A program made the translations under genes and the position numbers. A stretch of 34,481 bases of DNA, from positions 1,186-35,666 of the forward strand of contig NZ_KE386633.1 in the NCBI RefSeq assembly GCF_000428145.1, read 5' to 3'. The notes below the pieces were generated by a model. It had not been told where the DNA came from and made no database searches. It saw only the letters and a program-made list of their open reading frames with translations. Below, piece after piece: positions 1 to 8,044 of this stretch. Each line of letters starts with the position of its first letter. Position 1 is the first letter of the stretch. The DNA comes from Chitinilyticum litopenaei DSM 21440. Lineage in GTDB: Bacteria > Pseudomonadota > Gammaproteobacteria > Burkholderiales > Chitinibacteraceae.

Positions 1-79
1 GCAGCCGGAGCAGCCGGAGCAGCCGGAGCAGCCGGAGCAGCCGGAGCAGCCGGAGCAGCCGGAGCAGCCGGAGCAGCCG
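1..79. repeat. 9-bp tandem repeat GCAGCCGGA, about 9 copies
   Basis: The first 79 bases are near-perfect copies of GCAGCCGGA and continue past the window edge. On the minus strand, in the frame of the partial gene above, they encode (Pro-Ala-Ala)n. Such a tract can change length by replication slippage in 3-residue steps without breaking the frame. Confidence 0.9.
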
Positions 80-761
80 GGGTCAAGGTGGCCGCGGGCG
101 GTGTCACGGGTGGATTTGTTGTGGGTATTGCCTTGGGGCCCTCGTCGAGATTGAGTTCCAGAGGGATACCCCATGGATCGACATTGGCCTTGTCGGGTGC
201 GGCATGCTGGCCGGCTTCGAGGTCCAGCTCCAGCGTAATGTCGCCGCCGGCGCTGGCGGGCGCGGCAGCGGCCGGCGGTGCGAGCGGGTCGGGGGTGGGG
301 CTGATCAGCGCATCCAGGTCGAGCAGCGGCAGCTCCATGAACAGTGCCTCACTGCTTTTTTTCTTCTCCTCGGGGGGCGCGACCTCGGCCTTAGCGAGCG
401 GTGCGTCTTCGGCGAGTGCTTCTTTGTCCAGCTCGGGTGGCGCAGGTGGCGGGCGCAGGAATTCTTCCGGGTCGAACATCAGCCCGCCCGGCGGCAGGGC
501 CGGCGCCGCGGGTTTGGCGGCCGCGCGCGCGCGGGTTTCGCCGGGGTCGAACATGAAATCGCTGGCCGGGCCGTTGTCCTCAAGGCTCAGCGTCGGCAGC
601 GGCACTTCTTCCTGCAGTACGGGAATCTCGGGGGCGATGGTTTCCTGCGTGAGCACCGGGATGTCTTCGCTGGCCTGTGCGGAATTGCCGCGGTGGCGCG
701 CCATCAGCGCCTGCATCTTGTTGAATAGCGGGTTGATGCTGTCGTCGCGTTGTTCAGCCAC
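1..761 (-). CDS. Pro/Ala-rich acidic protein downstream of holC, partial
   Basis: Reading the minus strand from a GTG whose bases overlap the holC stop codon (GTGGCTGA) gives an uninterrupted frame of 253 codons that leaves the window, so the C-terminus is missing. The protein starts VAEQRDDSINPLFNKMQ and has a short hydrophilic N-terminus, an IPVLTQE segment and two similar blocks (FMFDPGE and LMFDPEEF). Long acidic Pro/Ala stretches follow, and then a run of Pro-Ala-Ala repeats encoded by the 9-bp tandem repeat at the window edge. No signal peptide or membrane segment is visible. The position after pepA and holC, and the IPVLT motif, recall the poorly characterised DUF2486-type proteins found near holC in some betaproteobacteria; this is a weak resemblance. 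The function is unknown. An ATG start further in is possible, but the 8-base overlap suggests translational coupling to holC. Confidence 0.6.
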   Translation of the reverse strand, partial: MAEQRDDSINPLFNKMQALMARHRGNSAQASEDIPVLTQETIAPEIPVLQEEVPLPTLSLEDNGPASDFMFDPGETRARAAAKPAAPALPPGGLMFDPEEFLRPPPAPPELDKEALAEDAPLAKAEVAPPEEKKKSSEALFMELPLLDLDALISPTPDPLAPPAAAAPASAGGDITLELDLEAGQHAAPDKANVDPWGIPLELNLDEGPKAIPTTNPPVTPPAATLTPAAPAAPAAPAAPAAPAAPAAPAAPA

Positions 762-1194
762 GGCTGGCTAGCTCCTGCAGGTCGATGGCGCGCGGGGTCA
801 GCCCCGCGCTCTGGTAGCTGCGCCAGCGATCACGGGCGCGCAGGCGGTTGTCTTCATCCTGGTCGACGATTTCGATCAGGCGCTGGCAGGCCGCTGCTGG
901 CGTCAGCGTGCCGCTGGTCCAGTTGAAGACCACGGCGCGATCCGGCAGCAGCTCGGCACGGTGGTCGACAATGACCGGCGTGCGCGTGGCGCGTGCGTCG
1001 TCGGCCGGGCAGTGCGGCAGAAAGCCGGTTTGCGGCACGCTCCACAACAGGCGGTCGACTTCGTGCGAGGCGCTTTCGCTGGCGGTGTGCACGACGATCT
1101 CCAGCCCCTGCGCCAGCGCCTTGCCGACGAGCTGGCACAGCGCCTGCTCGCGGTTGCGCACATTGAAGTAGAACACCAGATCCGGCGAGCTCAT
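754..1194 (-). CDS. holC: DNA polymerase III chi subunit
   Basis: The 146-residue product matches the HolC family in length and character. It begins MSSPDLVFYFNV, has the early hydrophobic strand typical of the family, and contains the segment DRLLWSVPQTGFLPHC, followed by PVIVDHRAELLPDRAVVFNW. In the family, chi pairs with psi in the clamp-loader complex and links it to single-strand binding protein. The ATG overlaps the TGA of the upstream gene (ATGA), and the stop overlaps the GTG of the downstream gene, so the pepA operon appears tightly coupled. The position next to pepA is the usual one in beta- and gammaproteobacteria. Confidence 0.9.
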   Translation of the reverse strand: MSSPDLVFYFNVRNREQALCQLVGKALAQGLEIVVHTASESASHEVDRLLWSVPQTGFLPHCPADDARATRTPVIVDHRAELLPDRAVVFNWTSGTLTPAAACQRLIEIVDQDEDNRLRARDRWRSYQSAGLTPRAIDLQELASRG

Positions 1195-1598
1195 GGCTGC
1201 AGCACCAGCTTGTTGTAGGCGCTGCTCCAGTCGGCGTGCAGTTCGTTGCCCAGTTTTTGCATCTGCGGACCATAACACCCGCCGGTGCGCTTGGACAGCG
1301 CGGCCATGTACTTGCCGAATTCGTCCAGCTCGGCGCGCAGGCGTGCTTCCTCGGCGCTGAGGTCGTGCTGCCAGCGTTGTTCGACCAGCTTGATCGTGCG
1401 TTCCCAGCGGTCGCCGCGTGCCTGCGGCGAGCACAGCGCGGTAAAGCGGTCGGCCATCAGCGCATGGGCGATGGCCTGCTTCAGTGCATCCTGATCGGGT
1501 GCTGCGCGGCTGGATGGGCTGGCCAGCAGGGTGGCCAGGGCGATCAGCGGCAGCAGCGTGCGCAGGGTCGTGCGCGGCTTCGGCGTGGCGGTGTTCAT
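1191..1598 (-). CDS. small predicted secreted protein of the pepA-holC operon
   Basis: This 135-residue protein starts MNTATPKPRTTL. It has a positively charged N-terminus, a hydrophobic core of Leu and Ala (about residues 12-26) and an SRAAP signal-peptidase-like site near residues 30-34, which suggests export to the periplasm. The mature part is mostly helical and charged (RWERTIKLVEQRWQHDL, SAEEARLRAELDEFGKYM) with two cysteines. Its ATG overlaps the pepA stop (ATGA) and its stop overlaps the holC ATG. I do not recognise the family. Coupling between a cytosolic peptidase and a replication subunit gives no clear functional hint. Confidence 0.75.
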   Translation of the reverse strand: MNTATPKPRTTLRTLLPLIALATLLASPSSRAAPDQDALKQAIAHALMADRFTALCSPQARGDRWERTIKLVEQRWQHDLSAEEARLRAELDEFGKYMAALSKRTGGCYGPQMQKLGNELHADWSSAYNKLVLQP

Positions 1599-3070
1599 TT
1601 GCCGGCCGGATACTGGCGCAGGAATTCGACCAGCAGCGGCACCGGGCGGCCGGTGGCACCCTTGGCCGCGCCGGATTTCCAGGCGGTGCCGGCGATGTCC
1701 AGGTGTGCCCAGCGGTAGTCCTTGGTGAAGCGCGACAGGAAGCAGGCGGCGGTGACGGCGCCGCCAGGGCGTCCGCCGATATTGGCCAGGTCGGCGAAGT
1801 TGGATTTCAGCTGTTCGTGATATTCGTCGAACAGCGGCAGGCGCCAGGTTTTGTCGTCGCTGGTTTTCGCGGCAGCCAGCAGGGCGTCGGCCAGGGCGTC
1901 GTCGTTGGCAAACAGCCCGGTGGTGACATGGCCCAGCGCGATGACGCAGGCGCCGGTCAGCGTGGCGATGTCGATCACCACCTCGGGCTGGTATTTGCCG
2001 ACGTAGGTCAGCGCGTCGCAGAGGATCAGCCGGCCCTCGGCGTCGGTATTGAGCACCTCGATGGTCAGCCCCGCCATGCTGGTGACGATGTCGCCGGGCT
2101 TGAGGGCATTGCCGGCCGGCATGTTTTCGCAGGTGGGAATCACGCCGACCAGATTGACCGGCAGGCCCAGCTCGGCCACGGCGCGGAAGGTGCCCAGTAC
2201 GGTCGCCGCACCGCACATGTCGTACTTCATTTCATCCATCGCTTCGCCGGGCTTGAGCGAAATGCCGCCCGAATCAAAGGTGATGCCCTTGCCGACCAGC
2301 GCCACGGGTTTTTGCGCTTTCTTGCCGCCCCTGTACTCCAGCACGATGAGCCTGGGCGCTTGCGCGGAGCCGCGTGCGACGGCAAGGAAGGAGCCCATGC
2401 CCAGCGCTTCCAGCTCGGCCTGCTCCAGCACCTGGCATTTCAGTCCGTTTTCGCGCGCCAACTGTTGCGCCTGTTCGGCCAGGTAGGCTGGCGTGCAGAC
2501 ATTGCCCGGCGCATTGCCCAGCTCGCGCGTCAGGTTCATGCCGTGCCCCAGCGCCAGGCCGGCGGCCAGGCCGCTTTCCAGTTCGGCAATGTCGCCCTTC
2601 TTGGCGCAGCTGAGCTGCATCTGTGCCAGCTTGCGCGGCGTGTCTTTCTCGGATTTCCAGCTGTCCGGGCGGTATTGTTCGGTGATCAGCGCCTGCACAA
2701 AGGCCTGCGCCAGCGCGCTGCGGGCAGATTTCTTGCCGGCGGCGTGCGCCAGATAGCTGGTTGCGCTGGCGGGGTTCAGGCCAGCGAGCGCCCGGGCCGC
2801 CGCACGTGCGGCGGCCAGCAGGCTTTGCTCATCCTCGCCGGCCTGCACGAGGATGGCTTTCTTGGCGGCGAGTGCGCCGGAAAGCAGCAGCGTCAGCGTG
2901 CTGCCAGCCTTGGCGGCCAGATCGCCGGCCGTGACCAGTTCGCCGATGCGTCCGCCCAGCGCGGCGTCCAGTTCGGCGGTAACGGCCGGCAGGCTGCTGC
3001 CGGTCACCGGCAGGATCAGGCATTCGGCGCTGTCCAGCGCGGGGCTGAGCGGTTTTATGGTAAATTCCAC
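1595..3070 (-). CDS. pepA: leucyl aminopeptidase (M17 family)
   Basis: Cytosolic aminopeptidase A removes N-terminal residues from peptides using two divalent metal ions. The 491-residue product has the M17 layout: an N-terminal domain (about 1-165) and a C-terminal catalytic domain. The catalytic domain carries KGITFDSGG (261-269), MKYDMCGA (281-288) and the family signature NTDAEGRL (341-348), which includes metal ligands. I chose the GTG at 3070 because an AGGAG lies 6 bases upstream and the reading VEFTIKPLSPAL matches family N-termini; the longer upstream reading has no ribosome binding site. In E. coli and relatives PepA also binds DNA as a regulator and recombination accessory factor; nothing in the sequence tests that here. 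It is the first gene of a minus-strand operon with holC. Confidence 0.95.
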   Translation of the reverse strand: MEFTIKPLSPALDSAECLILPVTGSSLPAVTAELDAALGGRIGELVTAGDLAAKAGSTLTLLLSGALAAKKAILVQAGEDEQSLLAAARAAARALAGLNPASATSYLAHAAGKKSARSALAQAFVQALITEQYRPDSWKSEKDTPRKLAQMQLSCAKKGDIAELESGLAAGLALGHGMNLTRELGNAPGNVCTPAYLAEQAQQLARENGLKCQVLEQAELEALGMGSFLAVARGSAQAPRLIVLEYRGGKKAQKPVALVGKGITFDSGGISLKPGEAMDEMKYDMCGAATVLGTFRAVAELGLPVNLVGVIPTCENMPAGNALKPGDIVTSMAGLTIEVLNTDAEGRLILCDALTYVGKYQPEVVIDIATLTGACVIALGHVTTGLFANDDALADALLAAAKTSDDKTWRLPLFDEYHEQLKSNFADLANIGGRPGGAVTAACFLSRFTKDYRWAHLDIAGTAWKSGAAKGATGRPVPLLVEFLRQYPAGK

Positions 3071-3138
3071 GACGAACTCCTGTTGGTTTTGATGTGCCCG
3101 GTCAGCGAACCGCCGCGCCACTGAAAATCAATCGCTTG

Positions 3139-3168
3139 ATTATCATCCTTCCCATTTTCCAAAGTCAA
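3139..3168 (-). promoter_or_regulatory. putative sigma-70 promoter for pepA
   Basis: On the minus strand, TTGACT (3168-3163) and GATAAT (3144-3139) are separated by 18 bases. Each matches five of six consensus positions. The expected transcription start lies about 60 bases before the pepA GTG. It sits in the 111-bp divergent region between pepA and lptF. Confidence 0.6.
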
Positions 3169-3181
3169 AAAACCGGACGGC

Positions 3182-4243
3182 ATGCTTTTCCGTAAACGCC
3201 TCGTCAACGAAATGGTCTGGGTGGCGCTGGGTCTCTTCGTGATCCTGCTGCTGATCGTGCTGACCACGCAGATCGTGCGTCTCCTGGGTGAGGCTGCCGT
3301 CGGTGCGCTGGCGTCCTCGGCCGTCTGGGTGGTCATGGGCTTCGCCGCCGTGCGCTATCTGCCGGTGCTGCTGTCGCTGATGCTGTTCGTGAGCATCCTC
3401 GCCGTGATGACGCGGCTATGGAAGGATCACGAAATGGTCGTCTGGTTCGCCGCCGGCCGCGGCATCGGCAGCTTCATCCGTCCCGTGCTGGGCTTTGCCG
3501 TGCCGGTAGTCATGCTGATTGCCGCGATGTCGCTGTTCGTGTCGCCCTGGGCGCAGAAGAAGAACCGCGAGTTCCGCGAGGCGGCACTGGCGCGCCAGGA
3601 CATGACCCAGCTTTCGCCCGGTGTCTTTCGCGAGGCCGGCAACGCCGACCGCGTGTACTTCGTCGAGAATTTCTCCGGCGCCGCGCAGGCTGGCAACAAT
3701 GTGTTCATGCAGATCCGCCGTGATGACAAGCTCAGCATCATCCTGGCCGAGCGCGGCGGGCTGTATGTCGACGAGGCCGGTGATCGCTGGGTCTGGCTCA
3801 ATAATGCGCATGGCTATGAAAGCGTGCCCGGCGCGCTCAATTACGACCTGATGCATTTCGAGAGCGGGCGCGTACGCATCGATGATCCGCAACGCCCGGT
3901 TGTCAGCCCGGCCAACCAGGCGCTGCCGACCCGTGCCCTGCTGGGCAGCGCCATCCCCGAACAGGTGGCCGAGCTGCACTGGCGGCTGGGCCTGCCGATT
4001 TCCACCTTCATTCTGGCGCTGGCGGCGATTCCCCTGGCGTTTTTCAATGCCCGTGGCGGGCGCATGCTGAATATCGTGTTTGCCGGCGTGATGGCCTTTC
4101 TCTACTACAACTGCATGAACGTGATGCAGGCCTGGCTGGCCGCCGGCAAGATTCCCGCCGCAGTCGGCATGTGGCCGCTGCACCTGCTGGCGGCGGCGCT
4201 GACCGTCTGGCTGTTCGTCTGGCGCTCGCGGCTGCGGAGATAA
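3182..4243 (+). CDS. lptF: LPS export permease LptF
   Basis: This 353-residue inner-membrane protein is one half of the LptB2FG transporter, which extracts lipopolysaccharide from the inner membrane and passes it to LptC. The N-terminal MLFRKRLVNEMVWVALGLFV and three early membrane segments (roughly 12-35, 48-78 and 95-120) are followed by a soluble periplasmic jellyroll-like region (about 125-265) and three C-terminal membrane segments, the standard LptF/LptG topology. It is followed after 6 bases by lptG and is divergent from pepA, the arrangement seen widely in proteobacteria. The ATG has only a weak ribosome binding site. Confidence 0.93.
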   Translation: MLFRKRLVNEMVWVALGLFVILLLIVLTTQIVRLLGEAAVGALASSAVWVVMGFAAVRYLPVLLSLMLFVSILAVMTRLWKDHEMVVWFAAGRGIGSFIRPVLGFAVPVVMLIAAMSLFVSPWAQKKNREFREAALARQDMTQLSPGVFREAGNADRVYFVENFSGAAQAGNNVFMQIRRDDKLSIILAERGGLYVDEAGDRWVWLNNAHGYESVPGALNYDLMHFESGRVRIDDPQRPVVSPANQALPTRALLGSAIPEQVAELHWRLGLPISTFILALAAIPLAFFNARGGRMLNIVFAGVMAFLYYNCMNVMQAWLAAGKIPAAVGMWPLHLLAAALTVWLFVWRSRLRR

Positions 4244-4249
4244 GGCTGC

Positions 4250-5329
4250 ATGAACCGTCTCTTTCTGTATGTCGGGCGTGAAGTTGCCGCCACCATTCTT
4301 GGCACGCTGCTGGTGCTGCTGGCGCTGTTTGTCTTTTTTGACCTGATCGGCGAGCTGGGCAATGTCGGCAAGGGCGGCTACAACCTGCTGGCCGCCCTGT
4401 GGTATGTGTTGCTGGAAGCGCCGGCGCACATTTACGAATTGCTGCCGGTGGCCGTGCTGATCGGTGCGGTGTTTGCGCTGTCGGCACTGGCCGGCAGCTC
4501 GGAAATCGTCGTGATGCGCGCCGCCGGCGTGTCGCTGGCGCAGATCGCGCGCTGGCTGGCGCTGATTGGCCTCGTGTTCGCGATCCTCACCGCGCTGGTT
4601 GGCGAGGTACTGGCGCCGGCCGCCTCGGCCGAAGCCAACCGCCACCGCATGCAGGCGACCAAGTCCGTGCTCGGCGGCAGCTTCCGTTCCGGCATCTGGG
4701 TGAAGGATGGCCAGCAGATCGTCAATGTCGGCGCCATGCTGCCCGACCTGACGCTGCGCGATGTGCGCGTGCTGCAGATCGGCAAGAACGCCACGCTGAC
4801 CAGCATTCTCGATGCGCGCACCGCCGAGTACCAGGGCGAAGGCAAATGGCTGATGAAGGAGGTGCGCATGACCACCTTCCTGCCAGACCTCGGCGGCGTG
4901 CAGCAGGCCAGCCTGCCGAGCGTGATCGGCAATTCCTCGATTTCCCCCGACATGCTGGCGGTGCTGATGGTCAAGCCCAATGACATGTCGGTGTCGGCGC
5001 TGCTGCGCTATGTCGATCACCTCGATCAGAACAAGCAGCGCACCCAGCGCTACGATCTCGCGCTGTGGAGCAAGATCTTCTACCCGCTGGCGGCGATCTC
5101 GATGATCCTGATCGCGCTGCCTTTCGCGCTGTTGCAGCGGCGCAGCCGCAATGTCGGTGTGCGCATCTTCCTTGGCATCCTGCTGGGCGTGGGTTTCAAT
5201 TTCCTGAATCGCGTGGTGGTGCATGTCGGCGATCTTTACAATCTGCCGGCCGCGCTGATCACCTTCCTGCCATCGGCGCTGCTGTTTGGCCTGGCGGGCT
5301 GGATGCTCTGGCGCGTCGAGCGCAATTGA
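4250..5329 (+). CDS. lptG: LPS export permease LptG
   Basis: This 359-residue partner of LptF has the same topology: three N-terminal membrane segments (about 13-35, 45-85 and 95-120), a periplasmic domain (about 125-270) and three C-terminal segments. FDLIGELGNVGKGGY after the first helix and the AALWYVLLEAPAHIYELLPVAVLIG segment fit the YjgP/YjgQ permease family. It acts in the inner membrane as the second permease of the lipopolysaccharide exporter. The 6-base gap to lptF indicates a shared transcript. No clear Rho-independent terminator follows; a degenerate repeat lies downstream. Confidence 0.93.
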   Translation: MNRLFLYVGREVAATILGTLLVLLALFVFFDLIGELGNVGKGGYNLLAALWYVLLEAPAHIYELLPVAVLIGAVFALSALAGSSEIVVMRAAGVSLAQIARWLALIGLVFAILTALVGEVLAPAASAEANRHRMQATKSVLGGSFRSGIWVKDGQQIVNVGAMLPDLTLRDVRVLQIGKNATLTSILDARTAEYQGEGKWLMKEVRMTTFLPDLGGVQQASLPSVIGNSSISPDMLAVLMVKPNDMSVSALLRYVDHLDQNKQRTQRYDLALWSKIFYPLAAISMILIALPFALLQRRSRNVGVRIFLGILLGVGFNFLNRVVVHVGDLYNLPAALITFLPSALLFGLAGWMLWRVERN

Positions 5330-5350
5330 CAATGGCCTGATTGGCAAGGC

Positions 5351-5472
5351 CGCCCGGCAAACGCAGAAAACCAGCATCCGCAGTGATGCAGGGGACACGC
5401 AAGCCGGGAGAATCAGGGGGATTGTCACGCAGGCAAGATAAGCGGCGCTCTCTGCGCCTCTGTGGTGGATTT
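5351..5472. repeat. degenerate copy of the CGCAGAG-type inverted repeat
   Basis: In the 266-bp gap between lptG and galE, CTCTCTGCGCCTCTGTGGTG (5448-5467) matches the right arm of the dispersed inverted repeats at 12771-12854 and 28599-28680. A weaker left arm (CCGCAGTGATGCAGGGG region, about 5380-5396) precedes it. The rest of the gap shows no gene, and no convincing galE promoter could be assigned. Confidence 0.5.
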
Positions 5473-5595
5473 GGCCTTGAGCTGCAGAATCTTGCCATTC
5501 AGGAAATGCACTGCGCGTCCGGTTAACACCGAACGCCCTCTGCGCCGCTGGCGCCCTCGACGGCACTACGTCGTCTCTGATACGGATACTTTGCC

Positions 5596-6609
5596 ATGTA
5601 TGTTCTGCTGACCGGCGGAGCCGGTTACATTGGTTCGCATACCTGCCTGGAATTGCTTGCCGCAGGTTTTACGCCGCTGATTTTCGACAATTTCAGCAAT
5701 GCCAAGCCGGAAGTGCTGCAGCGCCTGGAAAACCTGGCCGGCCAGCCCATCGCCTGCGTCGAGGGCGATATCCGCGACCGTGCGGCGCTGGACGCACTGT
5801 TTGCCGCGCACGACATCCATGCCGTCGTGCATTTCGCTGGCCTCAAGGCCGTCGGCGAATCGGTGGCCCAGCCGCTGCGCTACTACGACAACAACGTCGT
5901 CGGTACCGTGCGCCTGCTCGAAGCCATGGGCGCGGCAAACGTGAAGCGTCTGGTGTTCTCCAGTAGCGCCACCGTGTATGGCGACCCGGCCAGCGTGCCG
6001 ATCCGCGAGGATTTTCCGCTGTCGGCGACCAATCCCTATGGCCGTTCCAAGCTGATGATCGAGGACATGCTGCGCGACTTCTGCCTGGTCAACCCGGACT
6101 GGGACGTGGCGCTGCTGCGCTATTTCAACCCGGTCGGCGCGCATGAGAGTGGCCTGATCGGCGAGGACCCGCAGGGCATTCCCAACAACCTGATGCCCTT
6201 CGTGAGCCAGGTGGCGGTGGGCAAGCGCGAAACGCTGTCGGTGTTCGGCGGCGACTATCCGACGCCCGACGGTACCGGCGTGCGCGACTACATCCACGTC
6301 GTCGATCTGGCGCGCGGGCATGTGAAGGCGCTGCAGAAGCTGCAGCAGGCACCCGGCCTCATCACCGTGAATCTGGGCACCGGCACCGGCTATTCGGTGC
6401 TCGACATGGTCAGGGCCTTCGAAGAGGCCTCGGGCCGCCCCGTCCCCTACCAGATCGTCGCCCGCCGCCCCGGCGATGTGGCCGCCTGCTACGCCGACCC
6501 GGCGCTGGCGCGCGAGCTGCTGGGCTGGACGGCCGAGAAGACGCTGGCCGACATGTGCGCGGACAGCTGGCGCTGGCAGAGCGGCAATCCGAATGGCTAT
6601 GGGGGTTGA
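5596..6609 (+). CDS. galE: UDP-glucose 4-epimerase
   Basis: GalE interconverts UDP-glucose and UDP-galactose with bound NAD, supplying UDP-galactose for surface glycans. The 337-residue protein has the short-chain dehydrogenase layout: the NAD-binding GGAGYIG (7-13), SSSATVYGDP (122-131) containing the catalytic Ser/Thr region, and the Y148-x3-K152 pair in NPYGRSK. The length is normal for GalE. It opens the glycan cluster, and the WbaP-like transferase further on may use the UDP-galactose it makes (inference). The ribosome binding site before the ATG is weak. Related UDP-GlcNAc epimerases cannot be excluded without structural comparison. Confidence 0.92.
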   Translation: MYVLLTGGAGYIGSHTCLELLAAGFTPLIFDNFSNAKPEVLQRLENLAGQPIACVEGDIRDRAALDALFAAHDIHAVVHFAGLKAVGESVAQPLRYYDNNVVGTVRLLEAMGAANVKRLVFSSSATVYGDPASVPIREDFPLSATNPYGRSKLMIEDMLRDFCLVNPDWDVALLRYFNPVGAHESGLIGEDPQGIPNNLMPFVSQVAVGKRETLSVFGGDYPTPDGTGVRDYIHVVDLARGHVKALQKLQQAPGLITVNLGTGTGYSVLDMVRAFEEASGRPVPYQIVARRPGDVAACYADPALARELLGWTAEKTLADMCADSWRWQSGNPNGYGG

Positions 6610-6635
6610 TGTCGCAAGGGCTTGAGTGAGGTTCC

Positions 6636-6654
6636 GCGCCTGCGCCGCAGGCGC
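6636..6654 (+). other. 8-bp stem-loop after galE
   Basis: GCGCCTGC and GCAGGCGC form a perfect 8-bp stem with a 3-base loop 27 bases after the galE stop. There is no T-run, so it is not a standard terminator; it may stabilise the galE mRNA end or be Rho-dependent. Confidence 0.4.
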
Positions 6655-6720
6655 TGAAAATGTCCGCTGTGCGCCGCTGCCCAGCCGGCAGGCCGCGCAC
6701 AAGCTTCTTGCACCATGAGC

Positions 6721-6748
6721 AATGCCCCGGCGTACAATCCGGGGCATT
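6721..6748 (+). promoter_or_regulatory. perfect 10-bp inverted repeat before the flippase gene
   Basis: AATGCCCCGG and CCGGGGCATT form a perfect 10-bp inverted repeat around CGTACAAT. The loop contains TACAAT, a good -10 match, but no good -35 at normal spacing is visible (the best is TTGCAC with 19 bases). It ends 18 bases before the flippase ATG and is followed by CTTCTTC. It could be an operator over a promoter, a leader hairpin or a weak terminator. Confidence 0.4.
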
Positions 6749-6766
6749 CTTCTTCACGGCCCGGCC

Positions 6767-8044
6767 ATGCCGCTCGATTCCCGCCTCAAGTCGACCATCT
6801 ATGCCCTCTACCTGATCCAGGGGCTGAATTATCTGGTTTCTTTCGTCACCTTTCCCTTTCTGGCGCGCACGCTGGGCGCCGAGGGCTTCGGGGTGATGAA
6901 TTACGCCTTCGCGGCCATCCAGTATGGCGTGCTGGCTACCGATTTCGGCTTCAATCTCTCCGCCGTTCGCGATCTGGCAAGGGTGCGCGACGATCGCCAA
7001 GCGGCGGCGCGCGTGTTCTGGACGGTGACCTGGGCGAAGACGCTGCTGATGCTCGTTTCCTCGCTGGTGCTGCTGGTGCTGACCTTTGCGCTGGGCAGCT
7101 GGTGCGAGCATTCGGGGGTATTCCTCGCCAGCCAGCTCTACATCCTGAGTTCGGTGCTATTCCCCATCTGGTATTTCCAGGGCTTCGAGAAAATGCAGCT
7201 CGCCAGCGGCATGATGGTCGTCGCGCGCGCGGCGACGCTGGGCTTTCTGCTGGTCTTTGTCGACGGCCCCGAGGACGTGGTGCTGGCGGTGTTGCTGCAG
7301 GCCGCGCCGCAGGTGATCGCCGGGTTGTTCTGGTGCGTCAGCGGCTGGGGCGTGGCGCCGCCACCGTGGCTGCGCGTGAGCTGGCGCGAGCTGCGCGATG
7401 CCTTGCGCGCGAGCTGGCCCTTCTTTCTGTCGGCAATCTCGACCAGCCTGTACACCACCTCCACCGCCGTGCTGCTGGGCTTTTTCGCCTTGCCGGCGCA
7501 GGTGGGCGTATTTGCCGCCGCCAACAAGCTCGTTTACATCGCGCAGGGGCTGATCGGTCCGCTGGTGCAGGCAACCTACCCGCGCATCGCCCAGCTTGCC
7601 GCGCACGACCAGCCTGCCGCGCTGGCGCTGATTCGTCGCGCGTGGAAGCTGCAGGGCGGGGCGGGCTTGCTGATGACGCTGGGGCTGGTGCTGGGCACGC
7701 CGGCCATCATCTGGCTGCTCGGTGACAGCTACCTTGCCGCCGGCCCGGTGCTGGCGATGCTGGCGCCGGTGATCCTGCTGGGCGCGCTTGCCTATGTGTA
7801 CGGTCAGCAGACGCTGCTGGTGTTCGGTTACGAGCGCTATTTCAGCCGCGTGCTGGTGATTGCCGGCCTGTTGAACGTCGCACTGATGCTGCTGGCGCTG
7901 GCGCCCTGGGGCTTGCCGGCACTGGGCCTTGCGCTGCCGGATGCGGCCTTGCGCGCCGCGGCCTGCGTGCTGGCCGTCGAGGGCTTTATCGTCGGCGCGT
8001 TCTGGTGGCGCGCGCGACGCATTCACGCGGATATCGCCTCATGA
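6767..8044 (+). CDS. oligosaccharide flippase, Wzx/MOP superfamily
   Basis: This 425-residue, very hydrophobic protein resembles RfbX/Wzx flippases, which move lipid-linked oligosaccharide units across the inner membrane. It begins MPLDSRLKSTIYALYLIQGLN, and GLNYLVSFVTFPFLARTLGAEGFG is typical of the first two helices and the connecting loop in this family. About twelve membrane segments can be traced. I chose the ATG at 6767 because the upstream alternative lies inside the hairpin and adds a non-conserved polar extension; neither start has a clear ribosome binding site. It overlaps the next gene by ATGA. No Wzy polymerase is found nearby. Confidence 0.88.
   Translation: MPLDSRLKSTIYALYLIQGLNYLVSFVTFPFLARTLGAEGFGVMNYAFAAIQYGVLATDFGFNLSAVRDLARVRDDRQAAARVFWTVTWAKTLLMLVSSLVLLVLTFALGSWCEHSGVFLASQLYILSSVLFPIWYFQGFEKMQLASGMMVVARAATLGFLLVFVDGPEDVVLAVLLQAAPQVIAGLFWCVSGWGVAPPPWLRVSWRELRDALRASWPFFLSAISTSLYTTSTAVLLGFFALPAQVGVFAAANKLVYIAQGLIGPLVQATYPRIAQLAAHDQPAALALIRRAWKLQGGAGLLMTLGLVLGTPAIIWLLGDSYLAAGPVLAMLAPVILLGALAYVYGQQTLLVFGYERYFSRVLVIAGLLNVALMLLALAPWGLPALGLALPDAALRAAACVLAVEGFIVGAFWWRARRIHADIAS

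Noticed and set aside
3416..5566. A 716-codon minus-strand frame over lptF and lptG
   Set aside because: Shadow of the permease genes, with Gln/His-rich low-complexity content typical of antisense frames.
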